A stretch of 64,000 nucleotides of DNA from Thalassobius sp965218685 (GCF_965218685.1 NZ_OZ244657.1:3100001-3164000); one strand, 5' to 3'; positions 1 to 8,950 are shown, counted from the stretch's first letter. The notes: a model not told the origin generated them from the letters alone. Numbers and translations are program-made.

Positions 1-882
1 GTTCGAACTGTAGAGGCTCGCGTTGTTGTGTTCCGTCAAGGCATGCATCAGGTGTGCTGGCTGAACCCGATAGGCGCTGGCAATCTGGGTGACAACGCGG
101 GAATAAGTCTTGTCTTGCTGCAGTTCCTCTGGCGTCATGCTCAGCCGAATGTAGTGCAGCGCCCCCAAGTCCACGGGCATCAGACCACCATCGCCAGACG
201 GGCCGAAATAGTTCTTGATGCGGCTGACAAAGGTCTGGGCCTTGTCCTGCGAATTCAGGCTTTCCGAACTGATGATGCCGTTAGCCCGTCCCGCTTTCTT
301 GGCAAGGCTGGTCATCATCATGTCAAGCCGCCGCGCCAGATCGATGGCTTGACGGGCAGTCTGGGTCACATCCATGCCCAACTGGGGGCCGCGCAACACC
401 ATCAAATCAGCGCGGTCGACCTCTTCCCACCGGTCTTTGCGCCATTTGATGCGCCATTTGCCACGCTCTTCGCGCCAACAACCGCGTTTGATAGGAACCA
501 CTTCGCGGACCTTGCCGCCAACCCGGTTCAGATAGACCACGCCGCACCCGCCAAGCGCAGCTGCTGCCACAACCGCCTCGATCCATTCCATTGCAGTGAA
601 GCCGTCATCCTCTTCACTGGCGGGCTTCCCGATACGGCTCAAAACGATGTGTTCCGGCTCCGCCGTCGCCGTTTCGCTGCCGTCTTCGGTTTCGCGCTTC
701 AGCTTCGCGGGCAGCTTGGCCACATCTTCCGAAATCACCCGAACTGCGGCAAAGACGGCCATGACACCCAAAGCCTGTTCTGCCGAAACCTTGATTGCGG
801 TTGCGCCGCCCGGCACACCGCTGTCGATGGCCTCAAGGATGCGCGCTTCCACGGCTGATTTTCTCTGAAGAAAACGGAACAT
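1..882 (-). CDS. Phage portal protein, HK97 type (partial, C-terminus off the left edge)
   Basis: The portal forms the dodecameric ring through which DNA enters and leaves the capsid. The frame is open from an ATG at 882 to the window edge (294 codons without a stop). The N-terminus reads MFRFLQRKSAVEAR and further on are segments typical of the family: AVFAAVRVISEDVAKLPAKL near residues 41-60, an LGGCGVVYLNR strand near 110-120, and a C-terminal VTQIASAYRVQPAHLM segment. The start codon overlaps the terminase stop by one base (TGATG), as expected for a coupled head-gene operon. Full-length relatives are about 400 residues, so roughly a quarter is missing only because the window ends. Confidence 0.88.
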   Translation of the reverse strand, partial: MFRFLQRKSAVEARILEAIDSGVPGGATAIKVSAEQALGVMAVFAAVRVISEDVAKLPAKLKRETEDGSETATAEPEHIVLSRIGKPASEEDDGFTAMEWIEAVVAAAALGGCGVVYLNRVGGKVREVVPIKRGCWREERGKWRIKWRKDRWEEVDRADLMVLRGPQLGMDVTQTARQAIDLARRLDMMMTSLAKKAGRANGIISSESLNSQDKAQTFVSRIKNYFGPSGDGGLMPVDLGALHYIRLSMTPEELQQDKTYSRVVTQIASAYRVQPAHLMHALTEHNNASLYSSN

Positions 883-2597
883 CAGACAAGCACCTCTTCC
901 ATGTCCAGCAGCATTGACCCGCGCCCGGCAGGCTCAGGGTTACGGGCCATCAGCTGGAAGGCGTTGAAACCTGCCGTCAGCGGGTCAATCTTGGCTTTGC
1001 CCGCCGCAGATTTGCTGATGTAGATGTTGTTGCCGCGCAGTTCGGCTTTGGCGTTCCCCAAAACCCAGTTCATCATCGGTGCGCCGCCATGCAGCAGCGA
1101 CCGGTCCTTCAGCTTGCGTTCCATGCCCCAGATCGCAGACGAAAGCTTGTAGCCCTGTGGCACCCCGACAAGTTGGTCTTCGGTCAGCCCAGATTCCAAA
1201 AGCATGTCGACCAGATCAGCAACGCCATAGGTGTCCAGCCCGACCGCGCCATGCGAAGGCAGCAGCCCCATATCGTTGATTTCCGAAATGATCTGGGTCA
1301 CTTCGCGGAAGTCGCGCTGTGGGTCGCCTTCGGGACAGATGGTCAGGTCGCCATCATCCGCGAAGTCGCGCAGCCGCGCCGCGATTTCCTTGCGCTTCTG
1401 AAACACGTCGGTTTGCGCCCAGGCATGCGCCCAGAACAACCACTTGCGCGTTTCGCGGCAACGCCCGATCAGAACCAGCCCGGCAAGGTCATCGAGGCCA
1501 CCACCGTCGAAGCCAGCCACGACAACATCGCAGCGGCGCAACAGTTCTTCTTTGGTCAGGCACGGTTCGGCACAAGATTGCCAATAGTCGGCGCCGATCC
1601 AGCGGTCGGTGTGAAGGGCAAGTCCCACTTCGACATTCAGGTGCTGGGTGGCCCAAGCGGCGATTTCGCCTGGGCCGTCATGTTTGGCGCGCTCAAATCC
1701 TTCGACAAGCCGGTCCAGATTGATGGACCGCCCCATGTTGGGCGTAACCATGAACCAATTCTTCGGGTCCAGCCATTTCTGGTCTTCACTGGTCTGGATG
1801 TCTTCGGGGAACTCATACAGCACCGGCAGAAGGCGCACGTTTTCCGTGATGCTGCCGTCCCGCACCCCGCGCGCATATTGCAGTTCCGATTTGAATACGC
1901 CCGCGGGGGGATGGTCGCTTTGCGTGGTGATCATCACCAACAGCGCTTCGGGGAATGGTAGCATGCCGCCCCGGATCTGGCGAATGACATCAGCGGCATG
2001 GGGAATGGACCCCAGAATGTGAACTTCATCGATCAGGCAGAAGACAGGCTTTGCCCCGGTCAGAACGTCCATGCCAAAGGTTCGGATCATCAAGCGCGCT
2101 TTGGTGACACGGCACAGGATGGTTTTCTTGTGGTCCTGGACGTGAAAGCGCTTCTGCAGATACCCTTCCGGGTCGCTGTCGATCATCCCTTTGGCCTGTT
2201 CAAAGGCCACATCCGAAATCTTCTGGGTCGGGCCGATGATCAGCATGTCCGCGTGGCGGCGCTCATTCAGCAGCATGAAGGTCAGCGCGATCGCGGCGGC
2301 GCTGGTGGTCTTGGCGTTTTTCTTGGGAACAAGGATGAAGACTTCGCCAACCTGACGGGACGCCATCGCATCGGCGGAAGTGGCCATCGAGCCGAAGACG
2401 GCGCGGACAATGTCCCGCATCCATTCGCCGGCCGCATCGCCAAGCGACGGATTGCCGGGAACATCCGGTAGGCGCAGATTGTTGAACACTCCGACCGCAC
2501 GTTCCGCCGCTACATCATCCAGCGGCAGTTCAGGAATCGGCGTTTCGCCGGATTGAAGCTTTTCAATCCAGTCTGGGCAAGCGAAGTCGAAGGGCAT
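882..2597 (-). CDS. Phage terminase large subunit
   Basis: ATPase-nuclease motor that cuts concatemeric phage DNA and pumps it through the portal. It has 571 residues, normal for the Terminase_1-type family of HK97-like phages. The ATPase Walker A-like segment FILVPKKNAKT lies near residues 107-117 and the Walker B segment VFCLIDEVH near 185-193. The C-terminal half carries acidic residues fitting the RNase H-like nuclease (for example AGFDGGGLDDLAG near 365-377). The ATG overlaps the small-subunit stop by one base and its own stop overlaps the portal start. The order small subunit, large subunit, portal is canonical. Confidence 0.93.
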   Translation of the reverse strand: MPFDFACPDWIEKLQSGETPIPELPLDDVAAERAVGVFNNLRLPDVPGNPSLGDAAGEWMRDIVRAVFGSMATSADAMASRQVGEVFILVPKKNAKTTSAAAIALTFMLLNERRHADMLIIGPTQKISDVAFEQAKGMIDSDPEGYLQKRFHVQDHKKTILCRVTKARLMIRTFGMDVLTGAKPVFCLIDEVHILGSIPHAADVIRQIRGGMLPFPEALLVMITTQSDHPPAGVFKSELQYARGVRDGSITENVRLLPVLYEFPEDIQTSEDQKWLDPKNWFMVTPNMGRSINLDRLVEGFERAKHDGPGEIAAWATQHLNVEVGLALHTDRWIGADYWQSCAEPCLTKEELLRRCDVVVAGFDGGGLDDLAGLVLIGRCRETRKWLFWAHAWAQTDVFQKRKEIAARLRDFADDGDLTICPEGDPQRDFREVTQIISEINDMGLLPSHGAVGLDTYGVADLVDMLLESGLTEDQLVGVPQGYKLSSAIWGMERKLKDRSLLHGGAPMMNWVLGNAKAELRGNNIYISKSAAGKAKIDPLTAGFNAFQLMARNPEPAGRGSMLLDMEEVLV

Positions 2598-3064
2598 CAG
2601 TTCACCGGTTTCCCGTCACCCAGCAGGTCGCCCCAGCCGGACGGCACTTCGGACGCGCCCTTTTCCAGCAAAGCCTTTTTGCCCAAAGGTTCGGGCTTTG
2701 GCTCAGCCGCCTGGGGCTTTTTCGTGGGCGTATTCTGCAGGCTGGCCATTTCCAGCACCTGTTTTGTCGCGGCCATGTTGCCGGTGCGCATTTTGCGCAT
2801 CATCACCCGGATGGCTTCGGCCTGCACCAAAATCGCACCCTCATGAAGTTCGCGGGAATAATACTTCCGCAATGTCTTTTCATCACACCCCAGAACGGTG
2901 GCGATTTCCCCATGCGTCATACCCCCGGCGCGCAGGTCCACGACAAGCTCCTGATTTGCCTTGCTTTTTGCATACGCCTTTCGCCCGCGCGGGTCTTTCA
3001 TCGGCAGCAAGGGGTTTCCAAAGAGGTCTGTTTCCAGATCTGCAGTGGAATTTTCAGGTTTCAC
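2597..3064 (-). CDS. Phage terminase small subunit
   Basis: DNA-recognition subunit that loads the packaging motor on the phage genome. It has 155 residues. A helix-turn-helix is readable at about residues 50-75 (GMTHGEIATVLGCDEKTLRKYY), followed by a helical segment (AIRVMMRKMRTGNMAATKQVL) and a Pro/Lys-rich tail. It overlaps the large subunit by one base. Position immediately upstream of the large subunit supports the call more strongly than the sequence itself, because small subunits diverge quickly. Confidence 0.82.
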   Translation of the reverse strand: MKPENSTADLETDLFGNPLLPMKDPRGRKAYAKSKANQELVVDLRAGGMTHGEIATVLGCDEKTLRKYYSRELHEGAILVQAEAIRVMMRKMRTGNMAATKQVLEMASLQNTPTKKPQAAEPKPEPLGKKALLEKGASEVPSGWGDLLGDGKPVN

Positions 3065-3169
3065 AGGAAAAAAATCTCCGAATTGGGGGGACGCGGGTCT
3101 AGGCGTTTGGGGCCGTCAGACTTTTGACCGCCCCCCCCTTGATTGATTGTTGTGGTGATGGCTGGGCGC
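3065..3169. other. Possible cos/packaging site region between HNH and terminase genes
   Basis: This 105-bp gap is the only sizeable intergenic space in the packaging block. It contains a G-run (about 3086-3091), a TTTGGGGCC stretch and a C-run (about 3130-3137), so short G/C runs face each other. In HK97-like phages with an HNH gene next to terminase, the cohesive-end site lies in this interval. No cut site can be proved from sequence alone. Confidence 0.3.
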
Positions 3170-3535
3170 TCAGTGCCGCCCGCGCTTCTCGATGCTTTGC
3201 TTGACCTTGTCGTGGTATTCCTTCGACACGGCCTGCAGGTTGTCTTCATCCCAGAACAGGTCTGGGTTGCCGCGATGTGGTCGAACGTGGTCAACCACCG
3301 GGCTGTTGGGTGCCGGATGCTTGCCGACCAGCAGCGCACCCGTGGCTTGGCAGGTGTAGCCGTCGCGTTGCAGCACCTTCAGTCGCAGCCGCTGCCAACG
3401 CGCGGTCTTATACCAGCTGCGCCATCCGTGTGCTTGGTCACGGTGACGGGACCGTTCGGCTTCGGACTTTGGCGCGCCACCCAAGCGGGATGGCATGGAA
3501 CCAAGGCGCGGCTTGGCAGCGGACAGGCGACCCAT
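3170..3535 (-). CDS. HNH endonuclease, phage packaging-associated
   Basis: A 121-residue basic protein with an HNH core: VVDHVRPHRGNPDLFWDEDN at about residues 80-99 supplies the His-Asn metal/catalytic residues, and a degenerate CxxxG... segment (GYTCQATGALLV) precedes it. The C-terminal EYHDKVKQS segment supplies the last His. In HK97-type phages this protein works with terminase to process cos ends, and the gene sits directly before terS here, as expected. The second zinc-binding cysteine pair of many HNH proteins is not obvious. Confidence 0.85.
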   Translation of the reverse strand: MGRLSAAKPRLGSMPSRLGGAPKSEAERSRHRDQAHGWRSWYKTARWQRLRLKVLQRDGYTCQATGALLVGKHPAPNSPVVDHVRPHRGNPDLFWDEDNLQAVSKEYHDKVKQSIEKRGRH

Positions 3536-3537
3536 GG

Positions 3538-3780
3538 TCAGACCGGGTCAGGCTCCGGGCCGACACTCAACATCATTGGAGCTGGCGTCGTGCCGTCGAT
3601 ATGCACATGGATAGCCGCACCCGCATTCAGTGCCCGCAATTCATCAGGTGATGGGAACCAAGCGCTGGTCATAGTCGGAACCTCACCACCCGCGACGTTG
3701 CAGAGGCGTGTTCCATCACGCAACGGAAGGCCAAGGAAGCCTTGCGACTTGCCGCAGATGCGGGTCACGCCCTCAATCAT
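3538..3780 (-). CDS. Small phage protein, unknown function
   Basis: 80 residues beginning MIEGVTRICGKSQGFLGLP. An upstream in-frame extension to 4158 exists, but that part is in the coding space of two other overlapping genes, and the ATG at 3780 overlaps the previous stop (ATGA), so the short form is preferred. The end is rich in hydrophobic residues and prolines (IDGTTPAPMMLSVGPEPD). Similar short proteins occur just upstream of phage HNH/terminase genes; the function is not recognised. It ends three bases before the HNH start. Confidence 0.65.
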   Translation of the reverse strand: MIEGVTRICGKSQGFLGLPLRDGTRLCNVAGGEVPTMTSAWFPSPDELRALNAGAAIHVHIDGTTPAPMMLSVGPEPDPV

Positions 3781-3974
3781 TCCAATATCCATTGCCACTT
3801 TCCCCTTCGTCGCAGCGCTGCCCCTATCCCGATTAGGGCAGTGCCACTTGCCTGCGGTATCAGCCGACTTACTGGCCCAGCGGTTATCTGGCTTCCGGTT
3901 TGACCCGGCGGGATGCCTCTCAGGTATTCTCTGCCCTGCTGGCTTTTGGGTGCGCCAGCTTCGACTGCAGTCAT
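3777..3974 (-). CDS. Small phage protein, unknown function
   Basis: 65 residues (MTAVEAGAPKSQQGREYL...). Both ends overlap the neighbours by four bases (ATGA), which is the main evidence that it is translated. The sequence has no recognisable domain. It could alternatively be an out-of-frame passenger of a longer upstream extension of the next gene, but the coupled start/stop geometry argues for a real gene. Confidence 0.5.
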   Translation of the reverse strand: MTAVEAGAPKSQQGREYLRGIPPGQTGSQITAGPVSRLIPQASGTALIGIGAALRRRGKWQWILE

Positions 3975-4168
3975 GTTTGAGGCCCGGACAGTTGCCCCCT
4001 ATGTCCGCTGCAGCGGCCCGATGCCTTCTCCCCAGTGCCGTTCCCATCGGCTGTGCTACGGTTCGCATCGGGTGCGGCTTCATAGGTTTCACCGGGGAAG
4101 CCGCCCATAAGAAAGCGCCCGACAGTTTCCTGCGGGCGCATTTCGTGATGATAGCCATTTAGAATCAT
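3971..4168 (-). CDS. Small phage protein, unknown function
   Basis: 65 residues (MILNGYHHEMRPQETVGRFL...). An AAGGA ribosome site lies about eight bases before the ATG. The segment GRFLMGGFPGETYEAAPDAN is well-behaved coding sequence, with charged and aromatic residues. It overlaps the following gene by four bases. Function not recognised. Confidence 0.6.
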   Translation of the reverse strand: MILNGYHHEMRPQETVGRFLMGGFPGETYEAAPDANRSTADGNGTGEKASGRCSGHRGQLSGPQT

Positions 4169-4209
4169 CCGGTGGTCCTTATGTCAACAACATTTTGTAT
4201 CTCCGCTAC

Positions 4210-4977
4210 TCAAATGCCCTGCATACGCCCCAGAGCGCCGCACAGGGCGTCCCGAAGGGCTTTTCGGTTTTTTCCAGTCACAGACCAGCCATGCGCCCCC
4301 AGAACGTCGCTCAGTGCGCGCTCCTTGATGCACACGTCATCCACCAGCGTTCGAACAGTGATGATGCGCTTGTCGACGTGGGCAAGGATGTCATCTGTGA
4401 TGATGACGCGCTGCGCTTTGTCGGGGCTGACCCGCTTCATATCCTTGGCAATCACACTGCCGATAGCGTCATGGAACATGGCCAGCCGTTCGGTGTCGCG
4501 CATATAGGCGGTCATGAAATCGGTATCGCCTTGACCACCCATCTGGACATCGAAAGCCTTCGAACACTTGACGCCTGCAGACTGCACCCGCTCATGCAGG
4601 GCACGATAGTCGCGGGCCGCGCCAACCTGTGCGGCTGTGAACGGCGCATCACCGCCCCGCCGCGTTGCCTGGTCTGTCATGGTGTCGAAGATGTCACGCG
4701 CCTGACCGGGACAACCCGACCGATAGGGAACTTGCCGCCATTCACCTTGGCCGTCTTTCTCATGCCAATAGCCTTCACGGAACGGGGCAAGCGAGCCGCG
4801 CGCAGGTGCCGTGATAATCTCAGCGCTGCATCCATCCGGTGCCGTCCCCACATCCATCAGCCGCGCCCGTTCCTCTTGTGCCAACTCTTTGCGGCAATCC
4901 CGGCAGCACAGATGAAAGGCCAGCTTTGCCCCTGTTTCATCCACACAGCACGTCTTTTCGACCCTCTTTAGCTTCAT
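4210..4977 (-). CDS. Phage protein with N-terminal Cys motif, unknown function
   Basis: 255 residues. The N-terminus has several cysteines (KTCCVDETG, HLCCRDCRKEL, residues about 9-30) that could bind zinc. The rest is helical. The segment APFTAAQVGAARDYRALHERVQ (about 112-133) followed by an acidic DFMTAYMRDTERL stretch and a C-terminal ALSDVLGAHGWSVTGKNRKAL is reminiscent of a conserved domain in alphaproteobacterial phage and plasmid proteins, possibly a DNA-binding late regulator. That is a recollection, not a search result. The start is followed by MKLKRVEK and preceded by AGGTCAGGC. Confidence 0.6.
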   Translation of the reverse strand: MKLKRVEKTCCVDETGAKLAFHLCCRDCRKELAQEERARLMDVGTAPDGCSAEIITAPARGSLAPFREGYWHEKDGQGEWRQVPYRSGCPGQARDIFDTMTDQATRRGGDAPFTAAQVGAARDYRALHERVQSAGVKCSKAFDVQMGGQGDTDFMTAYMRDTERLAMFHDAIGSVIAKDMKRVSPDKAQRVIITDDILAHVDKRIITVRTLVDDVCIKERALSDVLGAHGWSVTGKNRKALRDALCGALGRMQGI

Positions 4978-5444
4978 GCCTGACCTCTATTTTCTAGATT
5001 TTGTTGTTTCGAATGAAAGGAAACCAAGATGTTGATTTCTAATGATGAATGGCGGGGCAGACGGGGCAGAACGCAAAAGAACGGGGCAGAACCCCATAAC
5101 AATCGCTAGACCGGCAACCCACTGAAAACATGAGCGCAATCCGTCTGGCGGGGCGCGCGGGGCAGATAGGGCAGAAGGGCGCAACCTATACGCAAGACAT
5201 CTCCCCCCCAGACCCCCCAGAATACGCGCGCGCACGTAACCCGGATTTTTCTGCCCCAAGCGCCCCAAACGCCCCGAAACAGTCACAAGCCTCAGAAACC
5301 AAATGCTTTTTCTCAACAGATGGATTTGGGAATTGCGCCCCGATACGGGGCAGAAGTCAGAAAGCTGCCCCGATTTTCGAAGAATGTGATTGTAGGGGTG
5401 CGGGGTGCGGGCGGCGGTGGCTTGCGTATGTGCCGCCCGGCGCG
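4978..5444. other. 467-bp non-coding gap holding a GGGGCAG repeat cluster
   Basis: The longest gene-free interval of the prophage, between the helicase-primase stop and the next leftward gene. Open frames that cross it have Pro/Ser/Arg-rich compositions typical of chance translation. It contains the heptamer cluster annotated separately. Next to a replication gene this is a reasonable place for a phage origin. Confidence 0.5.
5054..5372. repeat. Seven copies of GGGGCAG (five forward, two inverted); possible replication iterons
   Basis: Exact copies on the plus strand start at 5054, 5063, 5083, 5159 and 5347; inverted copies (CTGCCCC) start at 5251 and 5365. Near copies (AGGGCAG, CGCCCC) add to the cluster. 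The last two form an 8-bp inverted repeat (CGGGGCAG 5346-5353 and CTGCCCCG 5365-5372) around an 11-base loop. Several copies are followed by A or AA (GGGGCAGA). Confidence 0.7.
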
Positions 5445-7337
5445 TCACAGTGGGTAGCCCTCGGAGTGCGGCGAAGAACCGCTACTTCCATCTTTTCGCA
5501 ACATTGGCAGACCTTTGGGGTCGCGTGGCGCATCTGCCAGTCGGTCACGCATATCGTTTGTCAGACGAATGCCCGAATAACCCCAGGTCCCATTTCGCTT
5601 GTGGCGGGTATAGGACTTACCCGTGGCCGGATGCATATATTTGCCGTTGCGCTCTTTCAGCTTGCGCTGCAGATTGCCTGGCTGCCATGCATGGGCGGTG
5701 TTCTCTAGCAGGTAGAGGTAACAGGCGTCGACAAGGTCACGGGCGGCAAGGAAATCCGTTCCGCCATCAATCTCACAGCCAGTGGCAAGGAAGTCGCCCA
5801 CCGGGTCACTGTCCTTGCGATATTCTTCTGTTGCCTCAAGAACCTGTGCTGGCTCTTGCAACCCACCTTCCAGATAATCCAGAAGACCTGCAATCATCCA
5901 ATTCAGGATGCCCGACCGCTCTTCCTCGAAGAGTTTGTCGCCCAGCTTTTCATCCCGCTCATGTTCGGGGATCTGGACATCGAATGGAAACAGCAGCGGA
6001 CGCCGCCAAATACCGTCATCGGTGCCGCGTATTTCAAGCTTGTGGTTCCCGGTAAAGGTCAGCTTGAAATAGGGCGTGAAGGCGACAAAGTCGGAATGCA
6101 GGTTCCGCACCAGCATTTCGTCGCCGCCGGTCATTTCCTTGACCTTCTGTTCCTGCAGGCGTTCGCCTTCTTCAGGTTCGTTGGTGATGGCCGCGCGCGC
6201 GCCAATCAAGCGCATCAGGTCCGGTGTGGCATCTGAGCCGGATTTACGGTTCTTGCCCGTCAAGCTTTCGATGCGGACCATGGTGGCATAATCGCCCAAC
6301 ATGCGGCGCATCAAACCCGCCAACAGCGATTTGCCATTGGCACCCATGCCATACATGTAGAGAAATTTCTGAATCGGTTCGCCGGTCATACTCAGGCCAA
6401 ACCAACGCTGAAGACACGCCCGCATCGCCGGGTCGGGCTGCACCCGCTCTAAGAACGCATCAAACTTTGGACACTTGGCGTCGGGGTCATACGCGGCCGG
6501 CATCATCTTGGTGATGTACTGAGGGCGATTCTTGCCCTCGATCGACACGACGCGCGTGTGTTCTTCAATCTCGACTTCAGCGAAGCACTTCAGGCTTGAT
6601 CCTGTCGCGCCCGCAACGCCAAAGTTTGGGTTATCCTTGCGGACAAATCTCAGAATTCCGGTTTCAGTGTTCACTGTCAGCGGATCGGCATCGAGGTCTT
6701 CAACATCGCGGTGAAGGCTGGTCACAGCTTCCGCCAAAAGGTTCTTGATGGCGTTGCTGTTGCCAGCTGATCTGGCGAAGGCCTTGTGGCGCTGCCTGGT
6801 CGACCCGCGTCCCCAGAGTTCAGAGTTCAACTTATCCTTTTCCGCCACCAGATTCTGGCGCTTTTCGATGCGCTCTTCGTCGGATAGGTCGACAAATGTC
6901 TGGTCGAAATCTCGCAAGTCGACACGAATGGTTTCTAGGCGGTCGACCCGGCGCTGTTCAGCCGAATTCAGCTGAAGGTGGGGAATTTCCTTCTCGATGC
7001 GCTCATGAATCGTCTGCGCATGACGGCGCACGTCAATGCCGTCTGGGTCCAGCTTCCAACGCTTGCCATCCCAGATGTGCCACCCGACGCGGGGGACAAA
7101 CATGGCATCATCGCCGCAATAGAGCGCGAACCGCTGCCCATTGCCCGTATCGTTCAAGGGCAGCTTGGCCCCATCCATTTCGGGCATCGGCAAGTCCGGG
7201 GTGCGGGGCGGCGGTCCATCATCGCCATAGGACGGCCCGCCGAAACGGCCATCATCAGGCGGTGTCAGACCATCGGCAGGGGTGACATCCTCTGCCGCGT
7301 CAAATTTGCCTCTGACATCCTCGATGTTGCCTGTCAT
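5445..7337 (-). CDS. Phage/plasmid primase-helicase, P4/D5-like SF3 family
   Basis: 630-residue replication protein. The C-terminal half is a superfamily 3 helicase: Walker A MYGMGANGKSLLAGLM near residues 328-343, Walker B/motif C region with ITNEPEEGERLQEQ (about 382-395) and TFTGNHKLEIRGTDDGIWRR (about 425-445, arginine-finger region). The N-terminal half has a D5_N-like segment (FVPRVGWHIWDGKRWKLD near 79-96). The first 50 residues are acidic/Pro-rich linker. It would melt the origin and drive fork movement together with the separate Toprim protein encoded at 9260. The GGGGCAG cluster lies just after its stop. Confidence 0.9.
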   Translation of the reverse strand: MTGNIEDVRGKFDAAEDVTPADGLTPPDDGRFGGPSYGDDGPPPRTPDLPMPEMDGAKLPLNDTGNGQRFALYCGDDAMFVPRVGWHIWDGKRWKLDPDGIDVRRHAQTIHERIEKEIPHLQLNSAEQRRVDRLETIRVDLRDFDQTFVDLSDEERIEKRQNLVAEKDKLNSELWGRGSTRQRHKAFARSAGNSNAIKNLLAEAVTSLHRDVEDLDADPLTVNTETGILRFVRKDNPNFGVAGATGSSLKCFAEVEIEEHTRVVSIEGKNRPQYITKMMPAAYDPDAKCPKFDAFLERVQPDPAMRACLQRWFGLSMTGEPIQKFLYMYGMGANGKSLLAGLMRRMLGDYATMVRIESLTGKNRKSGSDATPDLMRLIGARAAITNEPEEGERLQEQKVKEMTGGDEMLVRNLHSDFVAFTPYFKLTFTGNHKLEIRGTDDGIWRRPLLFPFDVQIPEHERDEKLGDKLFEEERSGILNWMIAGLLDYLEGGLQEPAQVLEATEEYRKDSDPVGDFLATGCEIDGGTDFLAARDLVDACYLYLLENTAHAWQPGNLQRKLKERNGKYMHPATGKSYTRHKRNGTWGYSGIRLTNDMRDRLADAPRDPKGLPMLRKDGSSGSSPHSEGYPL

Positions 7338-7348
7338 CCTCGCCCCGT

Positions 7349-8950
7349 TCAGTTCTTATCGCCCGCCGCGACAGCGGCTTGGACACGGTCCAAGATCCAC
7401 GCGACCACGGGCACGGCCATTGAATTGCCGTATGCTTTGTATTGGGGGCCGTCCGCGGCGGGCCGACCCCGGTATGTGATTTGACAATGATTGTCTTCGA
7501 AGCCCTGCAGTCGGGCGCATTCCACCGGCGTCAGACGGCGAACAATCGGACCCGCTTGCACGTAGCTGCGCGATGATCCGCCAGAGGCCGCGCGCAGGTT
7601 GGCCGTATCGTGCGGCCCTTCGGGCAATGCCCCCCCCTCGCGGCCTCTCAGATCAAAGGCAATGACCGGGTCCTGGTCGCCCTTGTCTGCATCGGCGGTC
7701 AGGGGCGGGAAAACTTGTGACGGCGCGCCATCCTTGCCGCGCGTGTAGTGTGACGGCTTGAAGGCCACGGCCTGTGGCTGGGTGCGGGCTTCCAGCGTGA
7801 AAGCTGTGTCATCATCCCGAACGCCTTTGCCATCCGGCCCGGCATCGGGGTTTTCGGACACGGCACGTTCCTGAATGGCCACAGCCGCATGACCGCCGCC
7901 ATTGGTGTGCGATCCGGCATGACCCATGGCGCGCAGCGGCGGCGCGACTGTGTCGTGTTGGACCTCTGTTCCCTTGCAATCGAAGGCGACCATGTTCTGG
8001 GTTTCATCGCCCGCTGGTCCACCCAGACCCTTGGCCCATTTCGCGGTCACGGTGCCTGCCACATCGCCATGGTGCCCCTGCACAGCAAGGGAATTTGGGT
8101 TCATTCCTGAGCCGCGGCGGCGACCAATGCCTGCATCAAGAGTTTGGGCAGGCTCTTCCCCCGTTTCTCTGCGCGGCGCAGAATTCCCCTGCAGGCCTTG
8201 GCGCTCAAATAATATTTGCGCGGGATCGACCCGGTTTCCAAAGTCGATGACAACGAACACACGGCGGCGTCGTTGGGCCACTCCGAAATATTGAGCGTCC
8301 CGAACGATCCATGCCGCCCGTGCGAAAGGCCCGGCAACCATACCTGCGCATGGCCATTTGGGGCTGTGGAAGGGTTTGCGGTACTTCCGGCGCCCTCTGT
8401 CACGCCAACGTCTTCGACGGTTCCATGCCCAGTGATCTGTGCTTCGACCGCGCGGCGGGCGGGCAGCTGGAATGAGGGGACCATCTGACCCAACAGCCGC
8501 TCCCAAGAAACATCCGAAAGCGTTGGACTTGTCGCTGAGGACGCCTGGGACGTTTTCCCAGAGGACAACAAGCTGTCCATCATGTCTAGCTGCGACGATG
8601 TCATGCATGATCTCCACAAATTTCAGGGTCAGGTTGCCGCGAGCATCTTTCAGGCCACGCCGCAAGCCAGCGACCGAAAACGACTGGCAGGGCGTCCCCG
8701 CCACAATCAGTTCGGGCAAGGGTATTCCGTAGTCTTGCCAAATCTCTGGCGTAACTTCGGTCATATCCCCCCACAGAAGGGGTTCACCCTGGAAGTGATC
8801 ATTGTCTTCATCGCCGGGTTCGCGGTAGCCGAACCGCTCTGCCAACACGGCGCGGGGGAACGGCTCAATCTCCGACGCAAAGCGCCAGTCAACCCAAGGG
8901 GCCGCAGCTTCAGGGGCACCGATGCCGGAACAGAAGGTCGCGCCGATCAT
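7349..8950 (-). CDS. DNA (cytosine-5) methyltransferase, phage-borne
   Basis: 533 residues. Motif I is the N-terminal ATFCSGIGAPEAAAP; motif IV with the catalytic Cys is VAGTPCQSFSVAGLRRG near 82-98; motif VI is VVLWENVPGVL near 127-137; motifs IX-X are near the end (RRLTPVECARLQGFEDNH and YKAYGNSMAVPVV). A long variable region of about 250 residues between the motifs is the target-recognition part. No cognate restriction gene is adjacent, so this is an orphan enzyme, probably protecting phage DNA from host restriction. It overlaps its upstream neighbour by four bases. Confidence 0.93.
   Translation of the reverse strand: MIGATFCSGIGAPEAAAPWVDWRFASEIEPFPRAVLAERFGYREPGDEDNDHFQGEPLLWGDMTEVTPEIWQDYGIPLPELIVAGTPCQSFSVAGLRRGLKDARGNLTLKFVEIMHDIVAARHDGQLVVLWENVPGVLSDKSNAFGCFLGAAVGSDGPLIPAARPPRGRSTDHWAWNRRRRWRDRGRRKYRKPFHSPKWPCAGMVAGPFARAAWIVRDAQYFGVAQRRRRVFVVIDFGNRVDPAQILFERQGLQGNSAPRRETGEEPAQTLDAGIGRRRGSGMNPNSLAVQGHHGDVAGTVTAKWAKGLGGPAGDETQNMVAFDCKGTEVQHDTVAPPLRAMGHAGSHTNGGGHAAVAIQERAVSENPDAGPDGKGVRDDDTAFTLEARTQPQAVAFKPSHYTRGKDGAPSQVFPPLTADADKGDQDPVIAFDLRGREGGALPEGPHDTANLRAASGGSSRSYVQAGPIVRRLTPVECARLQGFEDNHCQITYRGRPAADGPQYKAYGNSMAVPVVAWILDRVQAAVAAGDKN

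Noticed and set aside
28..858. Long plus-strand open frame of 276 codons at the left edge
   Set aside because: It is the antisense shadow of the portal gene; Pro/His/Arg-rich composition and no family likeness.
3781..4158. Upstream extension of the 80-residue phage gene
   Set aside because: Occupied by two other overlapping small genes with ATGA junctions.
4987..5448. 153-codon minus-strand frame between helicase-primase and next gene
   Set aside because: Pro/Ser/Arg-rich chance translation of the GGGGCAG repeat gap.
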